Assembly (NCBI RefSeq): GCF_002086815.1
Contig: NZ_MVID01000002.1
Coordinates: forward strand, 248,001-312,000
DNA length: 64,000 nt
Source: Mycolicibacterium parafortuitum
GTDB taxonomy: Bacteria > Actinomycetota > Actinomycetes > Mycobacteriales > Mycobacteriaceae
Direction: 5' to 3'
The translations under genes and the position numbers were made by a program. Below, piece after piece: positions 8,571 through 17,409 of this stretch (its first letter is position 1; every line of letters begins with the position of its first letter). Below the pieces are notes generated by a model that was not told the origin of the DNA, did no database searches, and was given only the letters and a program-made list of their open reading frames with translations.

Positions 8571-8588
8571 TGGTACGGAACCGTGCCA
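8571..8588. promoter_or_regulatory. TetR operator, copy 2
   Basis: Imperfect palindrome TGGTACGGAACCGTGCCA, the better of two tandem copies sharing TGGTAC and CCGTGCCA. Likely bound by the adjoining TetR protein to control both divergent transcripts. Confidence 0.65.
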
Positions 8589-8645
8589 GAATGGTGGGGT
8601 GATGTCAAGGTTTCTCGCCGGTCACGCGAATGCGACCATCGTCCG

Positions 8646-9299
8646 GTGACCGACGCACCGCGCACCTACGGCGGCCAGAGCGCTGATGCGCGCCGCCGTT
8701 CGCGTCGTACCCGGCTACTCGACGCCGCCACGGAGGCGATCGCGGACAACGCTTGGCGCACGTTGACCGTCGATCGACTCTGCGCAGACGCCGGCCTGAA
8801 CAAGCGGTACTTCTACGAGAGCTTCGCCAACCTCGACGAGGTTGCGGCCGCCGTCGTCGACGACATCGCCGAGGACGTGCGCACCGCGACGATGAGCGCA
8901 GCAGCACAGATGGCCACCGAATCACTCGACCGCCAGGCCTGGGCGGCCGTCAACGCGTTGGTACACGCACTGGCCGAAGATCCCCGGCGTGGGCGCATCC
9001 TGCTCGGCGGCGTCGCGAGTTCGGTTGCGCTGCAAGAACATCGAGCCGCCGTGATGCGCGGACTGACAGCTGTCCTGGTGTCACACGCCCGCAGTGTGCA
9101 CGGCGTCGAACTGGAAAAGGACCCGCTCGCCGAGGTTGCCCCGGCATTCATCATCGGCGGAACCGCCGACGCGATCCTGGCCTACCTCGACGGACGCGCC
9201 AAACTCTCCCTCGACGACCTCGTCACGGCCCTGACCACGCTGTGGTTGATCACCGGCAACGGGGCGGCCGAGGTCGCGCGGCACCGGCTGGGCGACTAA
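8646..9299 (+). CDS. TetR-family transcriptional regulator
   Basis: Protein of 217 residues. N-terminal TetR helix-turn-helix at about 20-65 (LTVDRLCADAGLNKRYFYES), then an all-helical ligand domain. GTG 8646 is chosen because the frame upstream runs through the operators and offers only GTG codons inside them; no strong Shine-Dalgarno is visible. Divergent from the P450 operon, with two palindromes between. Its stop overlaps the stop of the convergent FadD gene by 4 bp. Likely a local repressor relieved by the P450 substrate or product (inference). Confidence 0.85.
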   Translation: MTDAPRTYGGQSADARRRSRRTRLLDAATEAIADNAWRTLTVDRLCADAGLNKRYFYESFANLDEVAAAVVDDIAEDVRTATMSAAAQMATESLDRQAWAAVNALVHALAEDPRRGRILLGGVASSVALQEHRAAVMRGLTAVLVSHARSVHGVELEKDPLAEVAPAFIIGGTADAILAYLDGRAKLSLDDLVTALTTLWLITGNGAAEVARHRLGD

Positions 9300-10801
9300 C
9301 GGAGCCGGCTCTTCACCAGCTTGCCGGTCGGCGTGCGCGGCAGTTCGTCGACGAAGTCCACCAGTCGCGGGGCCTTGTAGTGCGCGATGCGTGACCGCGT
9401 GTAATCGATGAGTTCCTGGGCGAGTTCGTCGGATCCTGTTATCCCGTCGGCCAACTGGACGACAGCCTTCACCCGCTCCCCCATCTCGGGGTCCGGCACA
9501 CCGATGACGGCCACGTCGTGCACCGCGGGGTGCAGCGCGAGGACGTTCTCGGCCTCCTGCGGGTAGATGTTCACCCCGCCGGAGATGATCATGAACGATT
9601 TGCGGTCTGCCAGATACAGATAGCCGTCCGCGTCGACGGATCCCAGGTCACCGACAGTGGTCCAGGTCGGGTGCTGCGGATGCTGGGCGGCCGCGGTCTT
9701 GTCCGGGTCGTTGAGGTAGCGGAACGGAAGACAATCACGCTCGAAGTAGACCGTGCCCACCTCACCGGGCGGCAATTCGTCGCCGTCGTCGTCGCAGATG
9801 TGCAGGACGCCGAGCACGCTGCGCCCGACCGAGCCCGGATGTTCGAGCCAGTCGGCGCTGTCGATGAAGGTCATACCGTGCGCCTCGGTCGAGCTGTAGT
9901 ACTCGTAGACGATGGGGCCGAGCCAATCGATCATCGCCTGCTTCGCGTCGACCGGACACGGTGCCGCAGCGTGGATCACGGCCCGCAGGCTGCTCAGGTC
10001 GTGGTGATCGCGGGTCGCGGGGTCGAGTTTGAGCATCCGGATGAACATGGTGGGCACCATCTGGGTGACCGTGACCCGGTAACGCGCTATGTGCTCCAGC
10101 GTGCGTTGTGCGTCGAACTTCCTGGCCAGCACCACGGTTCCCCCGAGGGCGTGCACCATCGAGCACCATCGCAGCGGTGCGGCGTGGTAGATCGGGGCCG
10201 GCGAGTAGTACACATCCGTTTCACCGATGTCGTACAGCACGCGCGCGATGCTGACGATCGGATCGCCGGGTTCGTCGACACTGCGCCCCGGTAGCTCGGG
10301 CTGAATCCCCTTGGGAAATCCGGTCGTTCCCGACGAGTACAACATCACCGCACCGCACGGCTGGTCGACCAGGCGGGGTCCGGCGCCGGCGAGGGCTTTC
10401 TCGTAGGAGTCGTAGCCCTCGACGGCGCCGCCGAACGCCAGTCGCATGTCCGGGCCCGCCTCGACACCAGCCGCGAGGTCGCGCAGCGTCGCGGACGCGA
10501 TCAGTACCTTCGCCCCCGAGTCGCCGACGATGTACCCGGCTTCGGATGCGGTCAGGTGATGGTTGATCGCCGTGATGTAGAGACCCGACCGCATCGCCGC
10601 CCACAACACCACCAGCGCTTCGGGGGCGTTGTCGGACAGCAGCGCGACGACGTCACCCGGACGTAGGCCGGCGTCGTGCAGCACCCGGGCCAGCGCCGCG
10701 GAGTGGTCGTCGAGCTGCCGGTAACTCATCTGCTCACCGGTCTCGGCGACGATCACCGCGGGTCGCTCGGGTGAGCGTTGGGCATGGACTCCCGGATACA
10801 T
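9296..10801 (-). CDS. Fatty-acyl-CoA synthetase (FadD family)
   Basis: ANL-superfamily AMP-forming ligase of 501 residues: P-loop YSSGTTGFPKG near residue 155, EYYSSTEAHG adenylate motif near 295, hinge region LADRKSFMIISGG near 400, and C-terminal catalytic lysine in PTGKLVK. Activates a carboxylic acid to its CoA thioester. Last gene of a minus-strand operon behind P450, ADH and ALDH genes, 18 bp after the ALDH, so it would activate the acid they produce. Chain length and substrate are not readable; it does not look like FadD3, FadD17 or FadD19 of the sterol pathway. Confidence 0.9.
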   Translation of the reverse strand: MYPGVHAQRSPERPAVIVAETGEQMSYRQLDDHSAALARVLHDAGLRPGDVVALLSDNAPEALVVLWAAMRSGLYITAINHHLTASEAGYIVGDSGAKVLIASATLRDLAAGVEAGPDMRLAFGGAVEGYDSYEKALAGAGPRLVDQPCGAVMLYSSGTTGFPKGIQPELPGRSVDEPGDPIVSIARVLYDIGETDVYYSPAPIYHAAPLRWCSMVHALGGTVVLARKFDAQRTLEHIARYRVTVTQMVPTMFIRMLKLDPATRDHHDLSSLRAVIHAAAPCPVDAKQAMIDWLGPIVYEYYSSTEAHGMTFIDSADWLEHPGSVGRSVLGVLHICDDDGDELPPGEVGTVYFERDCLPFRYLNDPDKTAAAQHPQHPTWTTVGDLGSVDADGYLYLADRKSFMIISGGVNIYPQEAENVLALHPAVHDVAVIGVPDPEMGERVKAVVQLADGITGSDELAQELIDYTRSRIAHYKAPRLVDFVDELPRTPTGKLVKSRLR

Positions 10802-10819
10802 GGTATTCCTCAGTGGCTT

Positions 10820-12337
10820 TCAGTCGGCCAGTGCAGCAGACACCACGACGGCGTAGGCACGCTTGCGGCGCTCGTTGGTCAGGTCGACGTGGATGAACTT
10901 CGGTTCGGTGTACTCGTCGAGCGCATCGGGCCCGAGTTCGCGACCGAGACCGCTCTGCTTGACCCCACCGAACGGGTACATCGCGTTGACCATGTGCCAG
11001 TCGTTGATCCACACCGTCCCTGACTCCAGCCGACGTGCGATCCCCAGCGCACGCCCGTTGTCGGTGCTCCACACTCCCGCGGACAACCCGTACTCGCTGT
11101 CGTTGGCGATGGCCACCGCATCGTCGTCGTCGGTGAACGGGATGACCACCACGACAGGACCGAAGATCTCCTCACGCGCGACGCGCATGTCATTGGTCAC
11201 CGCGGTGAGGATCGTCGGCGGAACCCAATGCCCTTCCGCCAGTTCGATGTCCGTCGGCGCAGTACCTTGGAAGGCCAGCTTGGCACCCTCCTCTTGACCG
11301 AGCGCGATGTACTTCTCGACACGCGCCTTCTGCTTGGCCGACACCAGCGGCCCGAGATCGGTGGCCGGGCTCATCGGGTCCCCCATCACCAGCGTCTCGG
11401 CGCGCGCGACGAGGCGACCGACGAACTCGTCGTGGATGGATTCGTGCACCAGCAGCCGGGTACCGGATTCGCAGGCCTGGCCGCTCATCATCAGGAACGC
11501 GAACAGCGACCCGTCGACCGCGAGGTCGAGATCGGCGTCGTCGAGCACGATGTTGGCGCCCTTGCCGCCGAGCTCCAACGTGACCTTCTTGACGTTGCCG
11601 GCGGCGGCGCGCATGACGCCCTTGCCCACCTCGGTGGACCCGGTGAACGCGATCTTGCGGACGTCGGGATGCTCGGCCAGCCGGGCGCCGACCACCGGGC
11701 CCGGTCCGGTGACGACGTTCAGCACTCCCGCCGGCAACCCGACTTCCTCTGCCGCGCGGCACAGTTCGAGCAGTGTCAGCGGTGTCTGGTCGTCCGGCTT
11801 GAGGACCACCGTATTGCCCGCTGCCAGCGCGGGACCGAGTTTCCACATCGCGAGCAGCAGCGGGAAGTTCCACGGGATGATCCCCGCGCACACCCCGACC
11901 GGTTCGCGAACGGTCACACCGGAGGCGAGCGTCGGGGCCTCGATGAGCGGACCGCTGGCCTGGAACTGGTACGTCCGCGCCAGCGACGCGAAGTACTTCA
12001 GGTTCGCGATGGCGTAGCCGATCAGGAACGCACCGGCGCCCCGAAGCGTCGCGCCGTTCTCGTTGACCTGCAACGCGGTCAGTTCATCAGCGCGGGCGGC
12101 GAGATTGTCGGCGATCGCGTCGAGGATGTCGGCGCGCGCGTGCGGCGGCGTGTTCCGCCACACCCCTGATTCGTGCGCCGCCTTCGCCGCGGCAACCGCG
12201 TCGTCGACGGCGGCAATGTCACCGTAGGCGACGGTCGCGACCGGTCGGCCGGTGGCGGGAGAACGCACCTCGATGGTCTGCGCGGCGTCACGCCACACGC
12301 CATCGACGTACATCCGGTAATACGGAAGGGCTGTCAT
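10820..12337 (-). CDS. NAD(P)-dependent aldehyde dehydrogenase
   Basis: ALDH of 505 residues. Cofactor site IIPWNFP near 150, FTGSTEVGK near 230, general-base glutamate in LELGGKGANI near 255 and catalytic cysteine in GQACESGTR near 290. Oxidises an aldehyde to the acid. The start overlaps the stop of the 92-residue upstream ORF by 4 bp, and the FadD gene follows 18 bp later. In this operon it would act between the ADH and the FadD. Substrate unknown. Confidence 0.93.
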   Translation of the reverse strand: MTALPYYRMYVDGVWRDAAQTIEVRSPATGRPVATVAYGDIAAVDDAVAAAKAAHESGVWRNTPPHARADILDAIADNLAARADELTALQVNENGATLRGAGAFLIGYAIANLKYFASLARTYQFQASGPLIEAPTLASGVTVREPVGVCAGIIPWNFPLLLAMWKLGPALAAGNTVVLKPDDQTPLTLLELCRAAEEVGLPAGVLNVVTGPGPVVGARLAEHPDVRKIAFTGSTEVGKGVMRAAAGNVKKVTLELGGKGANIVLDDADLDLAVDGSLFAFLMMSGQACESGTRLLVHESIHDEFVGRLVARAETLVMGDPMSPATDLGPLVSAKQKARVEKYIALGQEEGAKLAFQGTAPTDIELAEGHWVPPTILTAVTNDMRVAREEIFGPVVVVIPFTDDDDAVAIANDSEYGLSAGVWSTDNGRALGIARRLESGTVWINDWHMVNAMYPFGGVKQSGLGRELGPDALDEYTEPKFIHVDLTNERRKRAYAVVVSAALAD

Positions 12338-12612
12338 CTGCTACTCGCTCTCACTTCTGTCATATGGCGCTGGAATCGCCCGATCCTCGGCGGCCCCGGT
12401 AGGTAGCCGGCCGTCCAACGGTCCCAGCCCTCGGTGTACGCCTCGCGCCGGTCGATCCGGAAACCCCCGACGAAATCACCCCGGTCGTTGGCGACCGTCA
12501 GGATCCGTTGCCGAAGTTCCTGTACGGCTTCGTGTCTCGGCATCTCACCGGGAAGGGAGAAATCGAAGAACTGCCAGCCGACAATCTGGCGGCCGGACGA
12601 ATTCCCGTCCAT
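12334..12612 (-). CDS. Small conserved hypothetical protein in the P450/ADH/ALDH operon
   Basis: ORF of 92 residues from ATG 12612 between ADH and ALDH; 5 bp after the ADH stop and overlapping the ALDH start by 4 bp, which argues it is translated. Sequence is Arg- and aromatic-rich (GWQFFDFSL near the start, GWDRWTAGYLPGPP near the end), with no cysteine, signal peptide or membrane helix. No family recognised. Its fixed place between two dehydrogenases suggests an accessory or channelling role, which is speculation. Confidence 0.65.
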   Translation of the reverse strand: MDGNSSGRQIVGWQFFDFSLPGEMPRHEAVQELRQRILTVANDRGDFVGGFRIDRREAYTEGWDRWTAGYLPGPPRIGRFQRHMTEVRASSR

Positions 12613-12617
12613 GGCTG

Positions 12618-13724
12618 TCAGAACCTGATGATCCCGCGCAGGTTGCGTCCGGCGTGCATGTCCTCGTAACCCTGGTTGATCTCGTCGAGGCTGTACTCGC
12701 GGGTGATCAACTCGTCCAGCTTGAGCTTGCCGGCGCCGTACAGCTCGAGCATCCGGGGGATGTCCAGCCGTGGATTGGAGGACCCGAAAAGGCAACCGCG
12801 CACCTGCTTTTCGTACAACGTCAGGTCGAACAGCGACATGTCGACCTGCATGTCGGTCGGATGAGGGATCGCGGTCATCACCACCCTGCCGCGCTTGCCG
12901 ACCAGGCTCAGACCCTGCGCGACGTACGCGCCCTCGGCACTGTCGGTGGTGACGACGCAGACGTCGGCCATGGTGCCGCGGGTCAGGTCGGTGATCAGCG
13001 CGTGCGCTTCCTCGACAGTGGCGGCGGCGTGGGTGGCACCGAACTCGAAGGAGCGTTCCCGCTTGTAGGCCACGGGATCGAGGGCGATGACGTGCCGCGC
13101 GCCGACGAGCTTGGCACCCTGCACGGCGTTGATGCCGAGACCGCCGACACCCATGACCACGACCGTGTCACCGTCGCGGGCCTCCCCGGTGCGCACTGCG
13201 GCGCCGTAACCGGTGGTGACCCCGCAGCCGACCAGCGCGGCCTTGTCCAGCGGAATGTCCTTGTCCACCTTCACCACCGATGCGATCGGCACCACGGTGT
13301 ACTCCGAGAATGTGCCGAGGACGCACATCTGGCCGACGTCCTGGCCGCGGGCGTGGAAGCGGAAGGTGCCGTCCAGCTGCGGGCCGGCGACGATCGCGGC
13401 GCCGTAGACGCACAGGTTGCTGCGGCCCCGGGCGCATTCGGTGCAGCGGCCGCAGGCCGGGATGAAGCTCAGCACCACGTGGTCGCCGACCTCGACCTCG
13501 GTGACGCCGGGTCCCACCTCCACCACAACGCCGGCGCCTTCGTGGCCGCCGACCACCGGCAGGTTCATCGGCATGTCCCCGGTGACCAGGTGATCGTCGG
13601 AGTGGCACAACCCGCTGACGGTCAGCTGGACCATCACCTCCTGGGCTTTCGGCGCGTCGAGCTCGAGTTCCTCGACCTCCCACTTCTGCTGCAGACCCCA
13701 CAGAACGGCGGCTTTGGTCTTCAT
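12618..13724 (-). CDS. NDMA-dependent-type zinc alcohol dehydrogenase
   Basis: Medium-chain dehydrogenase of 368 residues. Catalytic zinc ligands GLCHSDDH and GGHEGAG, structural zinc cysteines CGRCTECARGRSNLC, Rossmann loop GVGGLGINAVQG near 195. The MKTKAAVLW start and overall layout match the mycofactocin-linked (nicotinoprotein) ADH group. ATG 13724 is preceded by GAAAGGAAAC; upstream in-frame codons belong to P450 coding sequence. It would oxidise the alcohol made by the upstream P450. A paralogue lies at 49889-51001. Confidence 0.9.
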   Translation of the reverse strand: MKTKAAVLWGLQQKWEVEELELDAPKAQEVMVQLTVSGLCHSDDHLVTGDMPMNLPVVGGHEGAGVVVEVGPGVTEVEVGDHVVLSFIPACGRCTECARGRSNLCVYGAAIVAGPQLDGTFRFHARGQDVGQMCVLGTFSEYTVVPIASVVKVDKDIPLDKAALVGCGVTTGYGAAVRTGEARDGDTVVVMGVGGLGINAVQGAKLVGARHVIALDPVAYKRERSFEFGATHAAATVEEAHALITDLTRGTMADVCVVTTDSAEGAYVAQGLSLVGKRGRVVMTAIPHPTDMQVDMSLFDLTLYEKQVRGCLFGSSNPRLDIPRMLELYGAGKLKLDELITREYSLDEINQGYEDMHAGRNLRGIIRF

Positions 13725-13747
13725 GGGTGTGTTTCCTTTCGAGAAGC

Positions 13748-15022
13748 TCAGCGGGACTCGGGGGTCCAGGTCGCGGGCAGGCTGTTGATCCCGTTGATGA
13801 AGTTGGCGACCTGGAACTTGGGTTCGGTCGCGGTGATGTCGGGGATGCGGGTGTACACCTCGGTCAGCAGCGAGCGCAGCATGGTGCGGGCCAGCGCGGC
13901 GCCCAGGCAGAAGTGCGGTCCGCCGCCGCCGAAGGCCAGGTGCGGGTTGGACTTTCGCTCGATGTTGAACGTGAACGGGTCCTCGAACACGTCCTCGTCC
14001 CGGTTGGCCGAGCTGTACCACAGCACCACCTTGTCGCCGGCCTTGATCTCCGACCCGCGCACGGTGACGTCCTGGGTCGTGGTGCGCCGCATGTGGATCA
14101 GCGGGGAGGCCCAGCGCAGCGCCTCCTCGACCGCGCCGTCGACCCGGCCTTCGACGTCGGCGACCAGCAGGTCCCGCTGGTCGGGGTGCTGGGAGAACGC
14201 GTAGATGGCCTGTGCCGACGCATGTCTGGTGGTGTCGTTGGCGGCCACCGCCAGCAGCGTGAAGAACGCCTTCAGCTCGTCGTCGGTCATCTTCTCGCCG
14301 TCGAACTCAGCCTGCACCATCCAGGACAGCAGATCGTCGCCCGGTTTGGCGCGGCGTTCGGGAGCCAGTTCGGCCACCGTCTGGTGCAGGTCCATCACCG
14401 CTCCGGCGAACAACTCCAGGGCGGTGCGGTCACCGCGCACCTCGGGGTCGGTCCAGCCCAGCGTGCGTTGGGCGGCACTGATGGTGCGGTCGTGGATCTC
14501 ACCCGGCGGCAGGCCGAAGAAGGATCCGAAGATGCGGCCGGGCAGCTGCACCGACACCAAGTCGACGAAGTCGCCCTCCCCCAGGCCCGACATCTCGGTG
14601 ACCAGATCGCGAGCGTGCTGTTGGATCCAGTCCTGCAGACGCCGCATGTTGCGCGGTTTGAAGGCGTCCAGGGTGATCCCGCGCAGCTGGGTGTGCCGGG
14701 GCGCGTCCATCGCGATGAACGACTGCGACATCATCAGGATCTCGGGCGGGAAGTCCTCCATCGTGATGCCCTGCGCCGACGAGAACACCTCGGGGTGCCG
14801 GCTCGCGTACCGGATGTCCTCGTGCTTGGTCAGTGACCAGAAGCCCTTGAGGTTCTGCTCGGGTGGCAGCAGATCCGAGTCGGCGGGCCGACTCCACGCC
14901 ACGGGGTTCTCGCGGCGAAGCACCGCGAAGGCCTTGTCCCGTTCGGCGGGCGGCTTGGCCCAGAAGTTGCGGTCGGCCAGGTCGATGTCGCCATGCGTGG
15001 TGGCGGGGAAGACGGTCGTCAT
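13748..15022 (-). CDS. Cytochrome P450
   Basis: Soluble P450 of 424 residues: I-helix AVAANDTTRHA near 250, ExxR EEALRWASP near 293 and heme loop FGGGGPHFCLGAALAR near 365. ATG 15022 has AAAGGA upstream. Head of a P450-ADH-small ORF-ALDH-FadD operon, so it probably hydroxylates the substrate first. The I-helix Asn-Asp-Thr-Thr pattern recalls the CYP125/CYP142/CYP153-like hydroxylases, but the subfamily is not assigned. Electron donor may be the small ferredoxin at 17121-17312. A short inverted repeat at 15041-15056 lies just upstream. Confidence 0.92.
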   Translation of the reverse strand: MTTVFPATTHGDIDLADRNFWAKPPAERDKAFAVLRRENPVAWSRPADSDLLPPEQNLKGFWSLTKHEDIRYASRHPEVFSSAQGITMEDFPPEILMMSQSFIAMDAPRHTQLRGITLDAFKPRNMRRLQDWIQQHARDLVTEMSGLGEGDFVDLVSVQLPGRIFGSFFGLPPGEIHDRTISAAQRTLGWTDPEVRGDRTALELFAGAVMDLHQTVAELAPERRAKPGDDLLSWMVQAEFDGEKMTDDELKAFFTLLAVAANDTTRHASAQAIYAFSQHPDQRDLLVADVEGRVDGAVEEALRWASPLIHMRRTTTQDVTVRGSEIKAGDKVVLWYSSANRDEDVFEDPFTFNIERKSNPHLAFGGGGPHFCLGAALARTMLRSLLTEVYTRIPDITATEPKFQVANFINGINSLPATWTPESR

Positions 15023-15040
15023 CGCGATCCTTTCTGCGTT

Positions 15041-15056
15041 CTGCGCTGTGGCGCAG
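15041..15056. promoter_or_regulatory. Inverted repeat upstream of the P450 operon
   Basis: CTGCGC-TGTG-GCGCAG, 19 nt upstream of the P450 start. Could be a regulator site, possibly for the neighbouring response regulator, or a chance GC-rich palindrome. Confidence 0.3.
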
Positions 15057-15140
15057 CTCACGACGACGCCCAGTGTTAGGCAGATCACGCGGGTGTGGAG
15101 ACGGCAGACGGGCCAACTGTCGGCCCGCACGGGCCAGTTC

Positions 15141-16400
15141 TCAGGCCACGGGGACCGTGAACGACGCGGCCAGGCCGCCGCCGTCACGTGCGGAGAACGC
15201 GAGTGTGCCGCCGAGGGCGTCGACGATCTGGGCCACGATCCACAGGCCCAGACCGGCAGTGCCCCGCCGGTCCGACAGGCTGACGAACTTCCCGGTGATC
15301 GCCCCGATCTCGTCCTGCGGCACACCGGGTCCGCGGTCGAGTACCGACACCGACAGCAGGTCCGCGGTCCGGGTGCAGTCCACCTCGATGGGCAGCCCGC
15401 GGCCATGCCGGGCGGCGTTCTCCAGCAGGTTCGTCAGGACCCGGCGCAACCCCTGCGCGTCGAGCCTGATCGCGGCGGTGGCACCCGTGACGACCACCCG
15501 CAGCCGCGCCGGCTCGATTCCGGCGGCGTCGGCCGCCTCGGTGATCAGATCGGCCAGGTCGACGGTTCGCACGCGCCCGGTCGAGAACGCGGGTCGACGG
15601 CTGAGACTGACGTCGGAGAGCGCGTCGAGCATGTCGGAGAGGTGGCGGGCGTGGCGCCGGATGAGTTCCGTCGTCGCCTCGTTGTCGGGGGCCGCGGCGG
15701 TCAGCGCGTCCAATGATGCGACGGGGGTTCGGAACTCGTGCAGCAGGACCTTGAGGCCCTCCTGCTGCGCTTCGTAGGACCGCAGCAGCCGGGCCCGTAG
15801 GTCGCGTTCCTCCTCGGCGGCGGCGTGCTCGGCCTCGGCCTCCACCAGGGCGCGAACGTGGGACTGGTGCTCGTGTTCGAGCAGCCTGGACAACCCGCCA
15901 CTCAGCAGCGCGATGAACACCACGTACAGCGCCCACCACAAGCCGATCGCCCACGGCGTCAGCACCGTCCCGGTGGATCCGACGGTCAGCACGATCACCA
16001 CATATCCGGCACCGACGAGTCCGGACAGCAGCAGGCATTCCCGCAGCGGCAGCCTGGCGGCCGAGGCGATCACCACCAGCGCCAGCACCGACGCCACCGG
16101 ACTCGAAGCCCCACCGGTCAGCGCGATCAGCGCCAATGTGAACGCCGCGTCGAAGACGGACACCAGCCACGCGAAGCGGGTGCGGCGCACCTCGTAGCGG
16201 GGCCGGGTCATCAGCACCACCGCGTACAGCAACGCCGCGACCAGCACGGCGGCGGTGCCCGCCGCGTGGGCACTCAGCCAGTCCGGCCCGAACGCGACCA
16301 GAACCGCGATCGACACCACGACGGCGAACCGGACGGCGACGACGACCCGTGCCAGTCCGTAACCGTCGAGCACCGTGTCCGTCGGCGTCATGCTGTCCAC
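15141..16400 (-). CDS. Membrane sensor histidine kinase
   Basis: Protein of 419 residues: about six hydrophobic segments in the first 185 residues (membrane sensor), a short coiled linker, a HisKA helix with phospho-His in LLHEFRTPVASL near residue 223, and a HATPase domain (NLLENAARHG, DRGPGVP, GTAGLGLWI). GTG 16400 is chosen because TAGGGT lies 7 nt upstream; ATG 16391 is three codons later. Divergent from its partner response regulator. The signal is unknown. HisKA-type kinases usually pair with OmpR-type regulators, so the NarL-type partner here is unusual. Confidence 0.9.
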   Translation of the reverse strand: MDSMTPTDTVLDGYGLARVVVAVRFAVVVSIAVLVAFGPDWLSAHAAGTAAVLVAALLYAVVLMTRPRYEVRRTRFAWLVSVFDAAFTLALIALTGGASSPVASVLALVVIASAARLPLRECLLLSGLVGAGYVVIVLTVGSTGTVLTPWAIGLWWALYVVFIALLSGGLSRLLEHEHQSHVRALVEAEAEHAAAEEERDLRARLLRSYEAQQEGLKVLLHEFRTPVASLDALTAAAPDNEATTELIRRHARHLSDMLDALSDVSLSRRPAFSTGRVRTVDLADLITEAADAAGIEPARLRVVVTGATAAIRLDAQGLRRVLTNLLENAARHGRGLPIEVDCTRTADLLSVSVLDRGPGVPQDEIGAITGKFVSLSDRRGTAGLGLWIVAQIVDALGGTLAFSARDGGGLAASFTVPVA

Positions 16401-16407
16401 GCGGCCG

Positions 16408-16413
16408 ACCCTA
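16408..16413 (-). promoter_or_regulatory. -10 element of the histidine kinase gene
   Basis: TAGGGT on the minus strand, 7 nt before GTG 16400; leaderless start inferred. Confidence 0.5.
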
Positions 16414-16440
16414 GACATTCGAGAACCGCGCGGCGATCAC

Positions 16441-16446
16441 TATCAT
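16441..16446 (+). promoter_or_regulatory. -10 element of the response regulator gene
   Basis: TATCAT, 7 nt before GTG 16454; leaderless start inferred. Confidence 0.55.
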
Positions 16447-16453
16447 CCGGCGG

Positions 16454-17116
16454 GTGAACCCCAGACCCGACCGGAAGCCGTACGTCGTCGTCATCGTCGA
16501 CGACCACGAGCTGTTCGCCGAGGGTCTGGAACTGCTGCTGGTCCGCGACTGGGGCGAACAGTTCGTGATCGGCGGTCGGACGACGTTCGTCGAGGAGGCC
16601 GCGGAACTGGCGACCTCCTGCGACGCCGACCTCGCGATCGTCGACCTGTCCATGCCGCCGCTCGGCGGCGTGGCGGCGATCCGGCACATCAAGGCACGGC
16701 ATCCCAGGACCAAAGTGCTGGCGTTGTCGGGAACCGGCGACCACGAACTCGCCGAGGAAGCGCTGCGCGCCGGGGCGGACGGGTTCCTGTCCAAAACGGT
16801 GCGCCCGGATGCGCTGGCCGAGCCGCTTGCGACGATCGCGGCGGGTCTGCGCGTGATCGACCCGGCGCTGCTCGATTCACTGCTGTCGGGCACACGAAGG
16901 CCGTCGGCGGAGATCCTGGAGACGCTGACACCGGCAGAGCTGCAGCTGTGGACGCTGCTGGCGACCGGGATGGAGACCGGCGACATCGCCGAGCGAATGG
17001 TCGTGTCCGAGCGGACAGCCAAGCGCATGGTGGCCGCGCTGCTGCGCAAAATCGGTGTCTCGAACCGGATTTCGGCGGCCGCACTGGCCGGCCGGTGCGG
17101 ATTGCTCGACGACTGA
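16454..17116 (+). CDS. LuxR/NarL-family response regulator
   Basis: Protein of 220 residues. Receiver domain with acidic pair VDDHE near 16, phospho-acceptor Asp in AIVDLSMPPLGG near 61 and Lys in FLSKTV near 113; C-terminal LuxR-type HTH at about 155-215 (TGDIAERMVVSERTAKRMVA). GTG 16454 follows a -10 element at leaderless spacing. Encoded head-to-head with the histidine kinase, and its stop is 4 bp from the convergent ferredoxin stop. Candidate regulator of the adjacent P450 operon (inference). Confidence 0.92.
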   Translation: MNPRPDRKPYVVVIVDDHELFAEGLELLLVRDWGEQFVIGGRTTFVEEAAELATSCDADLAIVDLSMPPLGGVAAIRHIKARHPRTKVLALSGTGDHELAEEALRAGADGFLSKTVRPDALAEPLATIAAGLRVIDPALLDSLLSGTRRPSAEILETLTPAELQLWTLLATGMETGDIAERMVVSERTAKRMVAALLRKIGVSNRISAAALAGRCGLLDD

Positions 17117-17120
17117 GCGC

Positions 17121-17312
17121 TCAGTCGACGGTCAGAGCCTGAGCCGGGCACATCGCCGCCGCGCGCACGACTGCCGGTCGTGCGCTCTCGTCGGGATCAG
17201 GATCGAGGACGACGACCTGCTCCGCGTCGTCGGGAACGTCGAAGACCTCCGGGGCGGCCATCAAGCACTGACCGTGGCCCTCGCACAGCGTGTAGTCGAC
17301 AGTGATAAGCAT
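17121..17312 (-). CDS. Small [3Fe-4S]-type ferredoxin
   Basis: Ferredoxin of 63 residues, acidic. Cluster ligands CEGHGQC near residues 10-16 and CPAQA near 56; a His occupies the place of the second Cys, as in other mycobacterial P450 ferredoxins. ATG 17312 has a strong AGGAGGA ribosome-binding site. Encoded near two P450 genes without one of their own, so it is a likely electron donor to them, though not in the same transcript. The reductase is not in the window. Confidence 0.9.
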   Translation of the reverse strand: MLITVDYTLCEGHGQCLMAAPEVFDVPDDAEQVVVLDPDPDESARPAVVRAAAMCPAQALTVD

Positions 17313-17409
17313 GGGTTCCTCCTGGCTCTGGCCAACCCGAGTATGGGTCTGGCACGGCCACGTGAACCGGACTGCCCGCGCCAAAGGTGGCCTGCGCGGG
17401 CCACCCACG

